Source: Asterochloris sp. CNOR1 (taxonomy: Eukaryota > Chlorophyta > Trebouxiophyceae > Trebouxiales > Trebouxiaceae). Taken from it: 64,000 nucleotides of DNA. The translations under genes and the position numbers were made by a program. The DNA lies in assembly GCA_963969365.1 (NCBI GenBank), contig OZ017747.1, forward strand, positions 1,426,001 to 1,490,000, written 5' to 3'. Every line of letters begins with the position of its first letter. Positions within the stretch are counted from its first letter, which is position 1. This document shows positions 1-13,700 of this stretch, piece by piece. A model generated the notes under the pieces. The model had not been told where the DNA came from, ran no database searches, and saw only the letters and a program-made list of their open reading frames with translations.

Positions 1-3000
1 CCGGCCAGCTCAGGACACGGCCGGGGAGGCGGACGAGGCAGGGGCAGGAAAGGCAGCCGTAGCAGGGGCAGAGGCAGGGGCAGGGCTAGCAGCTCTTCAC
101 CACCTCAGTCTGAGCTAGCTGCCAGCCGGAGGCAGATGCAGGCAGGCAGTCCAAGCCAGGCTGCTGGAGCAGCCGCTGCTGGCGAGCAGCCACTGGCAGC
201 TGCTGATGCTGAGCCGGCATCACCTGCTCAGACTGGGCCGGCTGGCAGCACAGACCAGGCCTGTGCAGCCAGCGTGGGTAAGGCTGCCACAGTCTCTTCT
301 GTTGGGCAGCAACTGCTGGCCACAGCGCCCTTGCAGGCAGCCAGCATGGCACGGACTCAGGCAGGTAGTCAGGCTAACCCCGCTACGCCATCTTTGAGCC
401 AACAACCAGACGCTGCTGCTCAGCTTGGGCCAGCTGCCAGTGTGGCTGCTGGCTTGTCAAATCTGGGTCAGCTGCTGATTGGAAGTGCACATGCGGCGCA
501 GCGGCCTCTCAAGGCAGAGTCAGCTGCACTTATCCGCAGTGCTGCTGGAGCAGGCCCCCAGCAGCCAGCAGAGCCAGCCGCCAGCACAGGGCCAACCCTG
601 GCAGGGCTGGCAGGGAGCCAGGGCAAGGCTGAACCCTCACGTGAGGGTCAGCCTTCAGAAGCAGGTGCACCAGGAGGCACCCTGCTGCAGGCGGCCTCGG
701 CTGCGGCTTATTGGGCGAGAGGCAGGCCCACAGGCGGCACAATGCCGATGCTGCTGTCTGGTAAGCCTGCCTCTGGTGGGCAGGGCAGCTCGGCGGCTGC
801 CTCGGCTGGTCCTCAGGCACGTAGCCTCAGCCACGCTGCTGAAGTGCCGACCACTGCTCAGCCTGAGCTGCTTGCCAGCGCAAGGCAGACCCAGGCAGGC
901 AGCCTGGGCAAGGCTGCTGGGGCAGCTGCTGTTGCTCAGCCTGAGCCAGCCGTCAGCCTGGGGCGGACCCAGGCAGGCAGCCGCTCTTTGCCTGGGCAGA
1001 GCCAGGCCGCCAAGGGCAGAGCGGCAGGCTCGTCAGGAGGTTTGAGAAGGGGCACAGCCACCTCACAGCCAAGCAGTACCTCTGCGCTGGTGAGGGCTTG
1101 ACACATGCCTTGTGCTTTTTTTGCTCAAGGCCCGGCTCATGCATCATACAGGTCAGCAACAGACAGTTTGTGCTTGAGTCTAGCAAGCACTGTGGGTCCG
1201 GCCGCCCCCATAGCAACAGGCAAGTGGCTGCACGGTGTGAGTCCTGTGCTGTGCAGGGGCAGCTGCATTCTGCGTCAGCATGCCTGCTATGGCTGGTGGG
1301 AGTGTCAGCCAAGCACTCATCAGCTGCCTGAGTCACAGCTTCAAATGCCATGCCTGGGTGCTGGCTCCCATTTGTTCATCCGTATGCTTCTGCATATTCG
1401 ACGGGCAGTGCATCAAGTGCCTTGGCAGGGTTGTGAAAGGCAACAGGAGGGAGCAGGTAGACCTAGACAGGTGAGCATTTCCAGGATAAGAAGGCACTGC
1501 TGCCTGTGTAGGATTCTGCAAGGAGTCAGAGGGGCCAGTCGAAGAAGGGCAATAGTGTGCAAGGTGCTACTGATGAAGCACTGCAACAAATGCAGGATTC
1601 TGCGAGGAGCCAGAGGGGCAAGGTTAAGAAGGAGCCAACAGTATACAATGTGCCAGAATACCAGGTGCCAGAGGACTTTGATGCCGCCATCCTTGGGGAA
1701 GTGGACCTCAGGGACAAGACAAATGCCGCCCACACCCTGCCCACAGCCTTCTTTGAGCGTTTCAATGCTCTCCGGCAGCAGGTGAGCTGTGCAGCAGGGA
1801 CATCATGTCTGCCGCTCACACCCTGCCTGCAGCCTCAGCAGCGTCCCAACGCTCTTTGACAGCAGGCAAGTTGCACTTTAGCCCCTGGGCCTGAGGTTGG
1901 ATGCTGTCTCCAGCACCTTGTCCCTTGCAGTTCCCTGCAGGACACGCAGTGCGGCTGGGGTGGCGACCAGATGTCTGCATGCGCAGCTGCAGCCTTGCCC
2001 TCGCGCTGTGGCAAGCAGTGCTGCCTGGCCTCATGAGGTGCTGCTGCCTGTGCGCAGTTCTGAAGGGCTCCTTCAGCCCCAAGCCTTGTGATTGAGGCCT
2101 CAATACAACAAGGGGCAGCTAATGATGCCTGCAGGAGCAGGATGAGGTATTGCCTGTCTATGCTAAGGGGCAGCACCTTAAGGCAGTGGACTTGAAGCTC
2201 TTTGAGCAGGTCAAGGCTGAAGTGGTGAGCGTCTCCCGGCTTGCCAGCGCATTCAGTGTGCTCACACGTCATGCCTCAGTCTCGCAGTGTTGTCACCTGT
2301 TGCAGTCAAACTGGCTTGCAGCAACCATTACCTTGCAGCACATGCCATAGCATGCTGCCTGAGCTGTTGTTGCTGCATTGCCCATGAGGTCCTACAGATG
2401 CAAATCCATTGGAATGCAATGAGAGCAGCCTCTGTATGTCACCAGTGCGGGAATCTCATGCGCTTGCCCTTGCTCTCTGCCACGCCATTCAGTGCTTGCT
2501 GTAGATGCACGTCCATGGGGAAAGCATGAGTTCGTTTGGGCTGGACGAGAAGTGGTTGATCAGACAGGCGCGCATTCAGATACGGCACAAGCTCATTCAA
2601 AGTGCTCTGCCACGTCAGCAGGAGGCTGTCCAGAGTGCTGAGACGGTGGATCTTTCCCAGGTGATGGTCTGCAGCCCACCCACAGCCTGCACAGCCTGGG
2701 TACTGGAGGAGGCCAAGCAGCTTGCAATAGGGCAGTGCTGCTGAGCCATGGCGCTGGGGTGGGAATGCTTGGCGGCCTGTTTCGTCTCAAGTGAGGCCTT
2801 GCAGCCAACCTGCAGCCTGACTACTGGGGGCAACCACTCTGCCAGCCCCAGCTGTTGAGGGCTGCTGGGAGGGAGGGGCCTCCCAGGGTGACCCTGCAGG
2901 CTTTGCGCTTGGGTGAGCAGGTGCATGTTGGCAGGCTGGAAGGCACTAATATGGGGCTCTGCAGCTCAGATGCAGCTTGAGCTTGTGGGACCAGTTACAC

Positions 3001-3788
3001 ATTCAAGGCAAGGCAAGGGCCTCAGGGTGACAGCATTTCTGCAGAGCTCTCAGGGCCTGGCTCACTGAGATCCAAGCGCATCATACATGTGCCTGAATGA
3101 TCCAGGGGCTCCAGAATGTGGCCTGAGCCCAAGCCCTAAAGGACTTTGTAGGCGTCATGAGCCAAGCTGCTGTGAGGGCAGCTATGTTATCAAATGTCTG
3201 GCAGAGACCAGCACATCAGCAGCAATATGAGCTGTGCTGCACTGCAGCCTTGCACTGTGAAACAACCTGCAGAGTGAGACTCAGTGCTGCCAGACTTGCG
3301 CCTAGGCCGTGCTGGGATTTTTGTGCAGCCTAAATGCTACACCCTTGGAGCCATACCTGCCCCTGGCCTGCAGACAACTGCCTGGAGGCCCGCAATGCTG
3401 ACCAGTGATGGGTATAAGGCTGTCAGCTTCTGCGCTGCCACCCCAACCCTGTGTCTTGAGCTGCAGGCAGCCCCTGGCATGTCCCCAAAGCCGGCCAGTA
3501 ATGGCCGCAGGTCACGCAAGCGCAAGAGGCCTGTCGTTGATGCACAGAATGCTGTGGATGAGGAGGAGGCGTCAGACTACCAGCCTGGTGGCGAGGCCCG
3601 CAGTGATGGCGATGCAGAGATGGAGCCTCTGTGAGGCTGCTGGCCTGTGCCAGGGTGTGGGGATGTCCAGTGTCTGTGATGGCAGTGATGCCTGTGATGG
3701 GGACAGGGAGGTCAACACTTCTGCAGAGGGCAAGACCAGCAGCAGCAATGCAGACCCAGAAATCTTTGAGCTGGGCGATTTTCAGTGA
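1..3788 (+). CDS. Unrecognised low-complexity protein, 5' end cut by window edge
   Basis: The frame is open from base 1 to about 1090, where a GTGAGG donor fits. It starts with an Arg-Gly tract (GRGRGRKGSRSRGRGRGR) and continues as an Ala/Gln/Ser/Gly-rich low-complexity region. Likely later exons: 1512-1781 (ends FFERFNALRQQ before gtgagc); about 2140-2225 (VYAKGQHLKAVDLKLFEQ); about 2505-2660 (FGLDEKWLIRQARIQIRHK, helical and basic); about 3480-3630 with a nuclear-localisation-like RRSRKRKRP and an acidic stretch; and a last exon ending DPEIFELGDFQ, stop at 3786-3788. I do not recognise the family. RG repeats plus NLS suggest a nuclear or nucleic-acid-associated protein (inference). The exon joins are approximate, and it could be more than one gene. 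The 1512 exon contains an 84-base in-frame internal duplication. Confidence 0.5.
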
Positions 3789-4346
3789 TGCATGTTAGGC
3801 ACTTTTGTTGTGTGGAGAAACAAATAAGGGCTGTGGGGCCACTGTTGCGTGTGATGTGGTGTGATGCATGTCTGCAGCCTGTGAAGTCGAATGGGGATTG
3901 CAGCCTGCTATGCACCACACTGCTCCTGCAGCAGTCTGTGGGATGGCAGGGCTATGGTATTGCCATATGTGCTCGATTGACAGGCGTGAGCTTCTGACCT
4001 TGAGCTGCTTTTTATCTTGAGTTGCCAGATGTGTTCAGAGTGTCTCCGGTTTGCCCAGTTCAGAGCCAGCACAGAGCAGCGCGGCTCGTCTTCTTCTCAA
4101 AACTGAGACTGCTGTACTGGGCAGGGCTCTGCTGCGGATATGCAGTGCCTGCACAGAGCATTGAAGTCTTGAGGTGGCTGCTGAGGAGTATGGGGCAGAC
4201 AGCTCTGGGTGTGCAGTGCAGCGGTGGCAATAAGCATTGAGTAGCTGTCTGGACACAGGTATGTGTGGTTGTGCAGGAGCTGCAGAGATGGAATGCGGCA
4301 CGCCCTGGTAGGCCCAACAGAGATGGTGTCCCCTGTGTGCTGCAGG

Positions 4347-7300
4347 TCACCTGAGACGTCAACTGGAGTTGCTGTAAAAGAGGAGGAGCTGAGCACTCCT
4401 GCTGCGACAGGGTCAGCCAAGAGGGGCAGACCCCCTGGCAGCGGCCGCCGGTCAGCCACCTCCAACAGGAGACTGCCCCACAGGGGCAAGGCTGTGGTGA
4501 GCTGGCAAAGCTGTGCTCGACTGCCTATGCTGCCATGTTGGACAAAGGTTTTGGACATGGTGTCTTACATGCGGTGCGCAGTGCTGCCAGGCTGTGGCTC
4601 TGCCAGGACTTGCTGCATGATCCTGGCTGGCCCTCTTGGCCCCCTGGATGCCGACGTCCAGCTTGCAGCAGCATCACCAAGTGCCTGTCCGATGTATATG
4701 GTGCTGCCGGGTTGCAGGTCAGCTCAGTGTTCATTGACCTTGGCTGCTGCTCCAGTGCTTGACGGCTGGCTCTGCAACAGCATGCACTGCCTGCCTGCAG
4801 ACGCCAACTCACAGGGTTTCTGACACCCCTCAAGTTGAGTGCAAGCTGCCCCCAGCAATGTATGCCCAGAGGCGGTCTGCCACTGCTGCCACCAAGCTGG
4901 CCTGGTCCCCGGTGTTCACAGCTCAGCAGGACATCGGGGCAGCCAGCGGCAGCAATGCTACAGCCGCACGCAGAATGTGCCTGCTGGCTGTCGGCACAGA
5001 GGCGGGCATTGTGTGGCTGTGGCAGTGCCTGCTGCCCACAGTGTACAGCACAGAGGCTGAAGCTCCCCAGGCAGCCTTTGAGATGGTGAGTCAAGCAGCG
5101 TGTCTGTTGAGAATGTTGCTGGAAATTTGCACAAAGACAGTGCTTCAAGTTGCAGTGGCATGCTCCAGTGCAGCGTGCATGAGATAACATTTGGCAGTGG
5201 TGCATGCCTGAGGACAGAGCATCTATGTCTCATGTAGAACTGCACAATCTGCTTGTGTCCCTTGCTCTCCTGCTGTCAGAGGCCAGCACGACTCAGCTGC
5301 TGATGTTGAAGGGAATGTGGTACCTGACCGACTCTTTGTTCTGCTGGTGCAGATTGGTGGGGTGCAAGCCAGCGCCAGCTGGGTCACAGCACTGGCCTGC
5401 AATCTGGTGCCTGCAGGCTCGCCTGGCGCCTCTCCCATGCTGCTGATGACTGTGGGCACCACTGACGGGGCTGTGGCCCTGCATGGCGCGCCTGCCAGCG
5501 AGCTGGGCAGCCCACGGGCGCTGGCAGCGATGGGGCGCGGCAGCGTGACCAGGCAGCTCTTGCCGCGGTTGCTGGTGCTGCAGCAGGCGGACTTGGAGGC
5601 GGTCACATGCCTGTCCACGATGCTGTGGGCGCCTCACGGATCAGGCAAGCCGCACCTGCATCCCTGTGCATCTGACACAATCTCACCAGCACAGATTTTG
5701 CACTAGGTGCTCCCAGATCTCAGGCAAGCCAGCTGGCATTCCTACTGCCAGCGACACAGCCTCAGGCACACAGATCTCCAGCAAGTGCTGCAGGGCTTGG
5801 GAAAGTCACATGAGGCATGCAAGCCTGCAGAGCTTTTGCATGACTCTCTAGCACTGCCTCTGCACCTCCCAGCATGGCTCCTGCATTGCGCCTGCCCCTC
5901 CACCCCTCTGCGTAGCTGCTGCATTCCTTCAAAGAGCAACTGGATAGTTTGCACCGTATTTGCCAGCAGCGTGGCCTGCAGACAGCAGCGGTGCTCATGT
6001 TGCGGTACGCTCAGTTCACAGACAGAGCTTTGACCCCCGCGCAGGTGTGGAGCAGCTGCTGGTCGCCTGTGGCAAGGGCGCTGGCAGCCTCTGCGTGCAT
6101 CAGGTGGCGCTGTTCAACGCAGAGCAGCAGATGAGCCAAAAGCTGGTCAGTGTGGCATGCGTGCAGCAAGCGCACGGCTGCAAGCCCCTGACCGTCGTGG
6201 CTTTCTGCAAGCTGCAATTGCCACCCCAGGCAGCGCCCCTGCTGCTGGAGGCTGGTTCCCATCCTCATCAACCGCCTCCTGGCTTAGCCACAGACCCCAG
6301 GCTGAGCCGGAGCAGTGCAGGTGAAGGCCTGGGCTTGCAGCTAGAAGCTGGGCGACAAGGTGATGCGCCAGCAGAGCCCAGGCCAAGCAAGGCCTCAGCT
6401 GCTGCTGTGGGCGCACAGCATGTAATTGAGGATGCTGCTGCCATAGGAAAGGCAATGCCGCGCCCGCCCACAGCTGCCGGCGCGGGCAGCCAGACAGGCT
6501 CCCGTGCAGGTACACAGGCGGAGGCCAATGCTCAGGAGTGGCAGAGCCCCACGCCTTCAGCCGCTGCTGTGCTGCTGTACAGCACAGGCAATGATGGCCG
6601 AACGAAGAGCTGGCGGGTGGCTGGTTCAGGGCTTCACCAGGAACCTGTGCCGGCTGCCTGGAACGCTGTGGTGCACAGGGGGAACCACCGACGTCAGGCG
6701 TGTGGACTTGCCCTGTCTGGCAACGGGCTGGCTGTGGCTCTCATCAGCGGCAACGCCCATCAGCAGAGGGAGCACAAGTGAGCTCCTGGCATGCATCACC
6801 TGCCTGCAGGTGTTGGGGTAGGCAGCCGAGTTTAAGTCCCAGGTCCTCACGCTGAACCCCATCCTGCACTGCCTGCAATGCTGGCCTGAGGCGCTGCCTC
6901 AGCATTCCCCTTTCCCCCAGCAGCTCACGCAGACTGGTACCAGCTGCCCACCTCTGTCCTGGATGGCCTTCCTCAGCCATGCACACCCTCCTGCTGCTGC
7001 ATGTCTCCACTCTGCTGACCTGCATCTATTTGCTGCAGGGGTCACATGCTGTGGCAAAACATGCGCCATGGCCATCTGCAGCTGCATCCCACACTGCGGC
7101 AGCACCACTGTGTGGAGGCTGCGGCCCACCAGGTAGGCACTCCCTGTTCGTCAGCACTAGCAATGGTGGTGTGCCTTGAACCCTTGGCGTGCATTGACCA
7201 CGTAGGGTGTGTGCCATGTTGCAGTCCTGGTGGCTGCTGACCCCACCCCACCTCCCTCCCAGTGATACACCTGATGCCTGCTGAGGCACTGTGCGTCCCA

Positions 7301-9865
7301 TGCAGGTGGTCAGTCGCCTGCTGGAGGCACCCTATCTGACTGTGGCAGGAATCTGGGACCTGGCATCCCTGCTGCGGCAGTATGTCCTGCGCGAGGAAGA
7401 GCAGCGACTGCGCCAGCAGGCTGCGGCTCATGAGGATGCAACAGAGGCAGCAACAGGCACAGGTGGGGCTGTTGTGGGGATGCAGGCGTGCTGCCTTGCA
7501 TACTGTTGCCGACTGGCAGTCTGCTTATCATGGCAAATCCTGACGTGCAGATGTGGCTGGAGAAGGGCTGCCCAGATGGCGCTGGCAGCTGTATTACCGG
7601 CAGATCTGCTGTTGAGGGTCAGTCTGCTCATCACAACTTGAACTTTGTGCACTGCCTGCTGTGTGAGATTCCCCCGCGGACTGGCAATTTGGCTAAGCTG
7701 CTGTACATGTGCTTCCCAAGAACCACAGTGCCAGACCTGCTGGGCTGCTCCTGCAGGCAGCCAACGCCAACATTCAGCCACAGCACTGGCCACCACAGGG
7801 CAGTCAGCTGAACAAAGTCAGGCAGACACTGACCTGGAAGTTGCGGTGGCGTTCAGCAGCCTGGTCCAGGTGAGCCTGCAGCTGCTTGCTGCTCGCCACA
7901 AACCCTGCACTGGCTTGCTGAAGGTCTACCAGCCTCACCTTGCAGTAGGCTGTCTATTGGATGCGTCGTGGCTCTCCAAGCAGGCATTCTCAACTGCCGT
8001 GAACCATTGCTTCATTCATGCAGGCAAATGTGCATGGGACCCGCCCTGGGAAGCATCAGTTGGCATTGCCCAGCAATCCATGAGCTTGTAGCTTTGGAGC
8101 TGAGTGCCTCAGTGCCAAGCGTGCAGGACATCACATACATTCCATTGCTTTGATCAGCATCCTACTCGTTTTGTCAAAACCTGTAGTCTGCTGTTTGTCA
8201 GCATGCTGTTGCTGGTGCAGGAGGTGCTGTGGGCTGCCAAGGTGCCATTTGAGGATCAGCAGGGCGGAGGCTGGTCTTCAGTTGACAGGAGGGCGTGGCA
8301 GGGTCTGCAGATCAGCGTGGCCCTGCGGCTCGCTCTGCTGCGCGACCAAAGCAAACCAGTGCGAACAGAGAATAGCAAGCTGCCTTCTCGTGCACCTCAT
8401 ATGGAACCCAGCCCAGATGGTTTCAATATGAGCACCCTCTGCTTCCTGACTGATGCGAGCTGGTGCCACCATTGACCTGGCCTGCTGCCCCTTGAGGCAG
8501 CTGTCACTGGAGTGTAGACACCTGAGTCACTTGGTGTCTCTCATGTAGAGTCCGTTCTCAGGGGTAGCTGGCTGCTGACTGCATTCACTATACCACAAAG
8601 GAACGGCAAATGGTAGCACAGAAACTCAATCTTCACATCATAGACAACCTTGGGGCCTGCCTAGCCATTGCTACTTCGCATCAAACACCAGGCCTGCCCA
8701 CAATCAGCTGCTCCCTGCAGGCTCCCAAGGACGCAGCATACATCGAGGCTGCCTCAGTTGCTGGGCCCGTGCTGGAGCCTGCGTCAGGCTCCTTTCTGGT
8801 GCCGGCCCAGCCTGAGCTGCCCGACCGGACGCCAGAAGCTGCGGCTGCAGTGGCGGAGTGGCGCGCGTCGGGAGGCAGCGTGCTGCTGCTGCTGCTGCAG
8901 CACCACCTGCTGGCCTGCCTGCAGTGCGCCCTCCAAAAGGCTGGTGCAGGGGCCTCCCTGGCAGCAGATCAGGTTCAGCAGCTGCTCATGGCTGACTGGG
9001 CGCTCCTGCACAGGGGGCAGGACTGGCTGAACCCCGAGCTGCTGGACTGCGCGCTGCAGGCAAGTCACTGCCTGTTGATGCCAGTGTCCCTTGCACCCTC
9101 TTTCTGGACTTCACAGCACCTGCTGGGAGGTGCAGTGACTGGCGCAACTTAGGGATGCTGGAGCAGGCAGCTGCAGATATCAACAGTATCGTTCCAGCTC
9201 TGAGAGCTATGGAGACCAGTGCACTGTCAATGCTGCATGGTATCCTGCATGGCAACCATGGATGCACCCGATGACGCAGGCATCAGTCAGCCATGCTTGC
9301 TGCAATTCCTTAGCTCACGTTGCGCCGCTTTAATCTGCAGGTGCTTGAGAAGCACCAGGAGCCGGTCTGGCCTACAGATGCAGTGCCTCCAACCCGTGAG
9401 CCTCTAGAGGACTTTCAGGAGCATCACATTGGCCTTCAGGGCTCAGGGCTGGTGGCTGCCAGGGAGGCTGCTGCCCAGATTGAGGTGATGCTGGTTTCAG
9501 CTGGACAGCAGGCATGCATTGTGCGTCATACTGCAGCTTCCTTGCATGTGTGGCGAGCCACCCGTTTTGACCAGCATGCTGCACTCATGTTGTTTGGTGC
9601 TGGGTGCTGCATGTTAGTGGCCGGATTCTGAGGCATGGGGGCTGATGTTCTTGGCTGCTGGTGTCTGCAGGGTACTCAACTTCCCTTCAGACGCTGTGCG
9701 GCCACACTCCGCCTCATCCAGGGGCTCCCTCAGTTCGAGTGTCCTTCCTGCCAGAAACAGTATGTCTCTGCTCCCAGTCCATCTGTGTCTCCTGCATGCA
9801 TATTCTGTGGAACTCAGTTGTCCTCCATGACGGGCAAGACCGATCCCCAGTGCCCAGGCCTCTAG
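4347..9865 (+). CDS. TFIIIC 90-kDa-like subunit (WD40 repeats, C-terminal zinc finger)
   Basis: Resembles the plant transducin/WD40 protein that corresponds to the TFIIIC90 subunit, part of the RNA polymerase III initiation factor that binds tRNA gene promoters. Seen in order: an AT-hook-like basic exon (KRGRPPGSGRRS, about 4347-4497); a WD blade (ATKLAWSPVF then LLAVGTEAGIVWLWQ, exon to 5085); the next blade (ASWVTALACNLV then LLMTVGTTDGAVAL, from 5352); GVEQLLVACGKGAGSL (from 6043); LLYSTGNDGRTKSW (about 6570); an acidic/helical middle (8721-9060); and a last exon with RRCAATLRL, CPSC and CIFC, matching the zf-TFIIIC pattern. The order and spacing of blades match plant homologues. Two introns appear to use GC donors (CAG|gcaag at about 5646 and 9061). 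The start codon and the first exons are not resolved; 3.8-4.3 kb may hold a 5' exon or UTR. Confidence 0.75.
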
Positions 9866-10717
9866 TGGATTAGCACAAACAGATGTCTAAATGAGTCCCT
9901 TGGCCCTGCCTTGAGCATCCCTACTTCTGAATTCAATACAGTTGGTGGATGTACAGAGCTGTGAGCATCAGTTCAGTCTTGAAATGCAGGCATGAACAGC
10001 TGAAACTACATAATGCTTACAGATTGCTAAGCAGGCAGTTGAAAGAGAATTCTTGAGCAGGACCCCCCCACCTCATGTAGGGAAAGCAGGGACTTGCGGC
10101 TCTCAAGGCAACAGTGTTGGCACCAGAGACCTCCTTGCCAGAGGAGTGGGAGCACGGCTGCCTCACAATGGAGCCCTTTGATTCTGACAACGTCCTCAGG
10201 CCCCTGGGTGCACTAATTTGGGCCTCAAGACTAGCTTTTTAAACATAGCTGCGCAAGTGGCCCCACTAACATTTCAACATCTACCCATGATGGCTGCCTT
10301 GTCATGTGCTGGATGCGCCAGGACTGCCAGCACGCCGGCTGCATTGGCTGATGTGATGCCACTGCCTGTTGACAGCAGCTGCACAAGGCTTGGGGCACAC
10401 CTCCCTTCCAGGCAATGTGTGGTGCAGCCCTGATGCAGCCCTTCACATGCTCACAGCAGCTATACATGTTACGAACCACTAGCCTGCCTCAAGGCCACAC
10501 CTGCAACATCAATCATGCAGCCCTCCATGTGTGCGAATCTGCATGCATATTGGCGATTTAAAGTACCTCCACGGTAGACTCACCCTGCAGCCGTTGCCAA
10601 TTGTTGAGGAATTTTCTTGTGACTTGGGTCAGTGATCTGACAAGTGCCAAATGCAGCTGGTCAGCATGGCTTGTTTGCAACATTGATCTGATCAAAGCCA
10701 AACAGCAGTACATCAGC
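9866..10717. other. Intergenic, no gene seen
   Basis: Between the TFIIIC-like stop and the first peptidase exon. I see no conserved frame, RNA gene or repeat; it must hold the 3' UTR of one gene and the promoter of the next. Confidence 0.5.
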
Positions 10718-13700
10718 ATGGCCTGCCTGCAGCAAAGTGCTGAGCTGGCCTCAGACCATGCAGAAGGGCCCATCAAGTCAGAAATCGATAAGCAGCATTA
10801 CAGGACCATCAGCCTGGAGAATGGACTTAAAGCCCTGCTCATCCAGGACAGCACTGCGGACAAAGCTGCTGCAGCAATGGACGTGAGCTTTCAGAAAGTC
10901 ACATCGATCACCTCTGCATCACTGACATGAGGGCCGGCCTGGTGACATGCTGTGCTTCTGGCACATACATTGCAGTCAAATCCTGCTGCCCAGCTGCATC
11001 AAGCAGGATGCCGTCAGGTGCCTCCATCTGCTCCTGCTACAATCTGCTGCCGATATGCACAGACCGTCCTGGGTCCTCCGCTGCACTAATTAGACAAGCA
11101 AGCTGCTACATGCCTCCTTCGCCTGCTGTGCAGGTGCGTGTCGGCAGCCTGTCAGACCCTGATGATCTGCCTGGCCTGGCCCACTTCCTGGAGCACATGC
11201 TGTTTTACTCGTCCGAGAAATATCCGCAAGAGGATGCGTACAGCAAGTTTGTGTCTGAGCACGGCGGCAGCACCAATGCCTTCACCTCAGGTGAGCAATA
11301 ACATCAGGAAATATCAGTCTATGACACCTGGCATTCAGTCTCTCTGCATGAGAAGGCTTCGCAGCAGCAGTTGCAAGGCAGAGTGCCTGCATGGCAGTGC
11401 CTGATGCTCACAGCCTGATTGCAGCATCCAGTCTGCTGCTGCTCAGGCTGAAGCAGATGCCGCCTGCGTGACATGAATTGTGCAGCCTTGTGCTGGTGTA
11501 CAATGAATGAATGACATTGGACTCCCACAGTGATTGCCTCTCACCTGCCGTGCCAGGGGAGGACACCAACTACCATTTTGATGTGGCCTGGGATGCTCTG
11601 GAGCCTGCCCTGGACAGGTTCGCCCAGGTGAGCTCACAGCACTGCATGACCGCACTTGTATGCACTGCATCTGGGTGTGATGCATGCAACTGCGCTGGAG
11701 CCACGCGCACAGGCAGCAAGCCTCAGTGCAATGGTGACGCCTCTGCTGCTAGGGTTCAGTGCAGCCCATACCATCTCTTCTTGCTATCATTTGGTGTTGT
11801 TAGGGCAAGGGATGTCTAGTCGCTCATATGCTTTTGAAGGTCGTCGACTGTCTTTCCTGCTCTTCAGATCGAACAGCCTCTCTCTCATTGCTTGTAGGCT
11901 GCCTGCGTGCTGTGTGAGTGCACTGCAGCAAGGCAACATCTGCAAACTGAATGCTGAATGTGCTGCCAGACAGTTTGCAAGCACGCCTTCATGTCCACAG
12001 GTTCTGCTGCTGCAGTTCTTCATCACTCCCACCATCAGCCAGGATGGAGTGGAGCGTGAAGTGAAGGCTGTAGATTCTGAGTGAGCCAGGGCTGCGGGCC
12101 TGTATCTTCTTCTTGCTGCAGCAGCTCAGCACACAGGTGCCATTCAGCATTGCCGCCAGGCTCACCCCATGCTAGCCAAGGCTGCAGAACTTTGCTGGCT
12201 AGGACTGCCCACTAGTCTGTATGCATGCCATTGCATGAAGCAATGGGCAGCCCCTTCAAGCCTCCGCATCTCCTCAATATGTAGGCATGGCAAGAACGTC
12301 AACTCAGACGCCTGGCGCAATCTTCAGCTGTGGCGCCACCTCTCCAATCCTGAACATCCCATGAACCGCTTCAGCACTGGCAACATTGCCACCTTGATGG
12401 ACACCCCCACCTCCCAGGGCATCAGTGTACATGAGAGGGTGAGCTGCGCTGCCTGCACAACTCCCCTGCAGGGTAGCACTTTGGGGCCGGTCTTGCCGTT
12501 GCTGTGCACGAGCAAGTGGGCCAGTGAGTTCAGCTGCAGTCCTCGCTGTTGGTTGTGGCCATGTTCCCATGTGCAAGGCACCAGGACTGGCCAAACACAG
12601 CAAGGCATCTCTGGAACGGCTCAGCAGAGCAGCATGCTGGCCACGACGTGCTCCACTCAGCCTTGTCAAGGCCTGCATCTGCGTCAGTGCACACTGCGTG
12701 TCCTGTCAGGCAGAGGTACCTGTCTCCAGCACAGCACTGCCCGCATCGACTTACCCCCATTACCCTAGTGGCTCTGCATGAAGTCTGGGTGCTTGCACAG
12801 ACTGCTGACTTCAGTAGCTGACATCCCGGCAGATCAGCATAGCTACAGCATGTCCAGATTGTTTGTTTAGCTCAGCCTGCAACAAGCACGGCACACACAA
12901 GCAATATTCGCACAAGCTCCACCCAGCTTGCCAGCACTTTCAACAGGCATGCTGCTACGGTCACAGATGCCAGGGTCTTCAACACAAACAGTCAGCAGCC
13001 ACCTCTGGCTGCACACCAGCATGCCAGCTGCTCTCCCCTGCTGCAGTTACATCAGTGTACATTTGGGACTCAGCATGGGCAGCCACGACAGTGTTAGCAC
13101 CTCTGCACAGCTGCTGCAGGTGCAGCAGTTCTACCTGGAGCACTACTCAGCCAATCTCTGCAAGCTGGTGGTGCTAGGCAGGGAGTCTTTGGACGAGCTC
13201 CAGCAGATGGTGCAGGAGATGTTCAATGCTGTTGAAAATCGGCATTTGCCTGTGCCGTCCTTCTCAGGTGAGCTACTGATTTGAAGTGGGTACAAGCTGC
13301 TGTTGCAGTTTGATGGCAAACTGCTAGTGCCGATGGTGTGGGGCACACTTCAATTCAGGATGGCACTGTGTTCCAGGCAGGCTGCAGTTTCCCTTTGGGG
13401 GATGATCAAATGATGCAAGGGAGCAGGGTTGTGCAGCCAAGTGGTGCAGAGCATGATTTCACATCAGTCCTCGGAAGCAGCAGCTGCCTGTCTCAGGCAG
13501 CCCTGTCTCAGACAACCCTGTCTCATACAGACAGCTGCTGGGGCCTGTGACGGGAGCCGACTTGCTGATGCAGTGTGAGGGAAGTCTGCGTGAGGCCGGC
13601 TGCCCTGCCAGCTCCACCTCTCTCAGATGCTGCTGGGAGCAGACTCCAAGGCAGCAGCCCTGCGCCTCTGATGTCTGTCTGGGCCGTGGGCTGCCGGCTG

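Noticed and set aside
1-1100. Long overlapping frames on both strands in the low-complexity region
   Set aside because: They are by-products of the GC-rich, CAG/CTG-biased sequence. Only the (+) frame continuous with the later exons is kept.
13480-13540. Short ctgtctcag repeats resembling a CRISPR-like or minisatellite array
   Set aside because: Only three to four 12-15 base units with no spacers, inside a peptidase intron; a simple micro-duplication.
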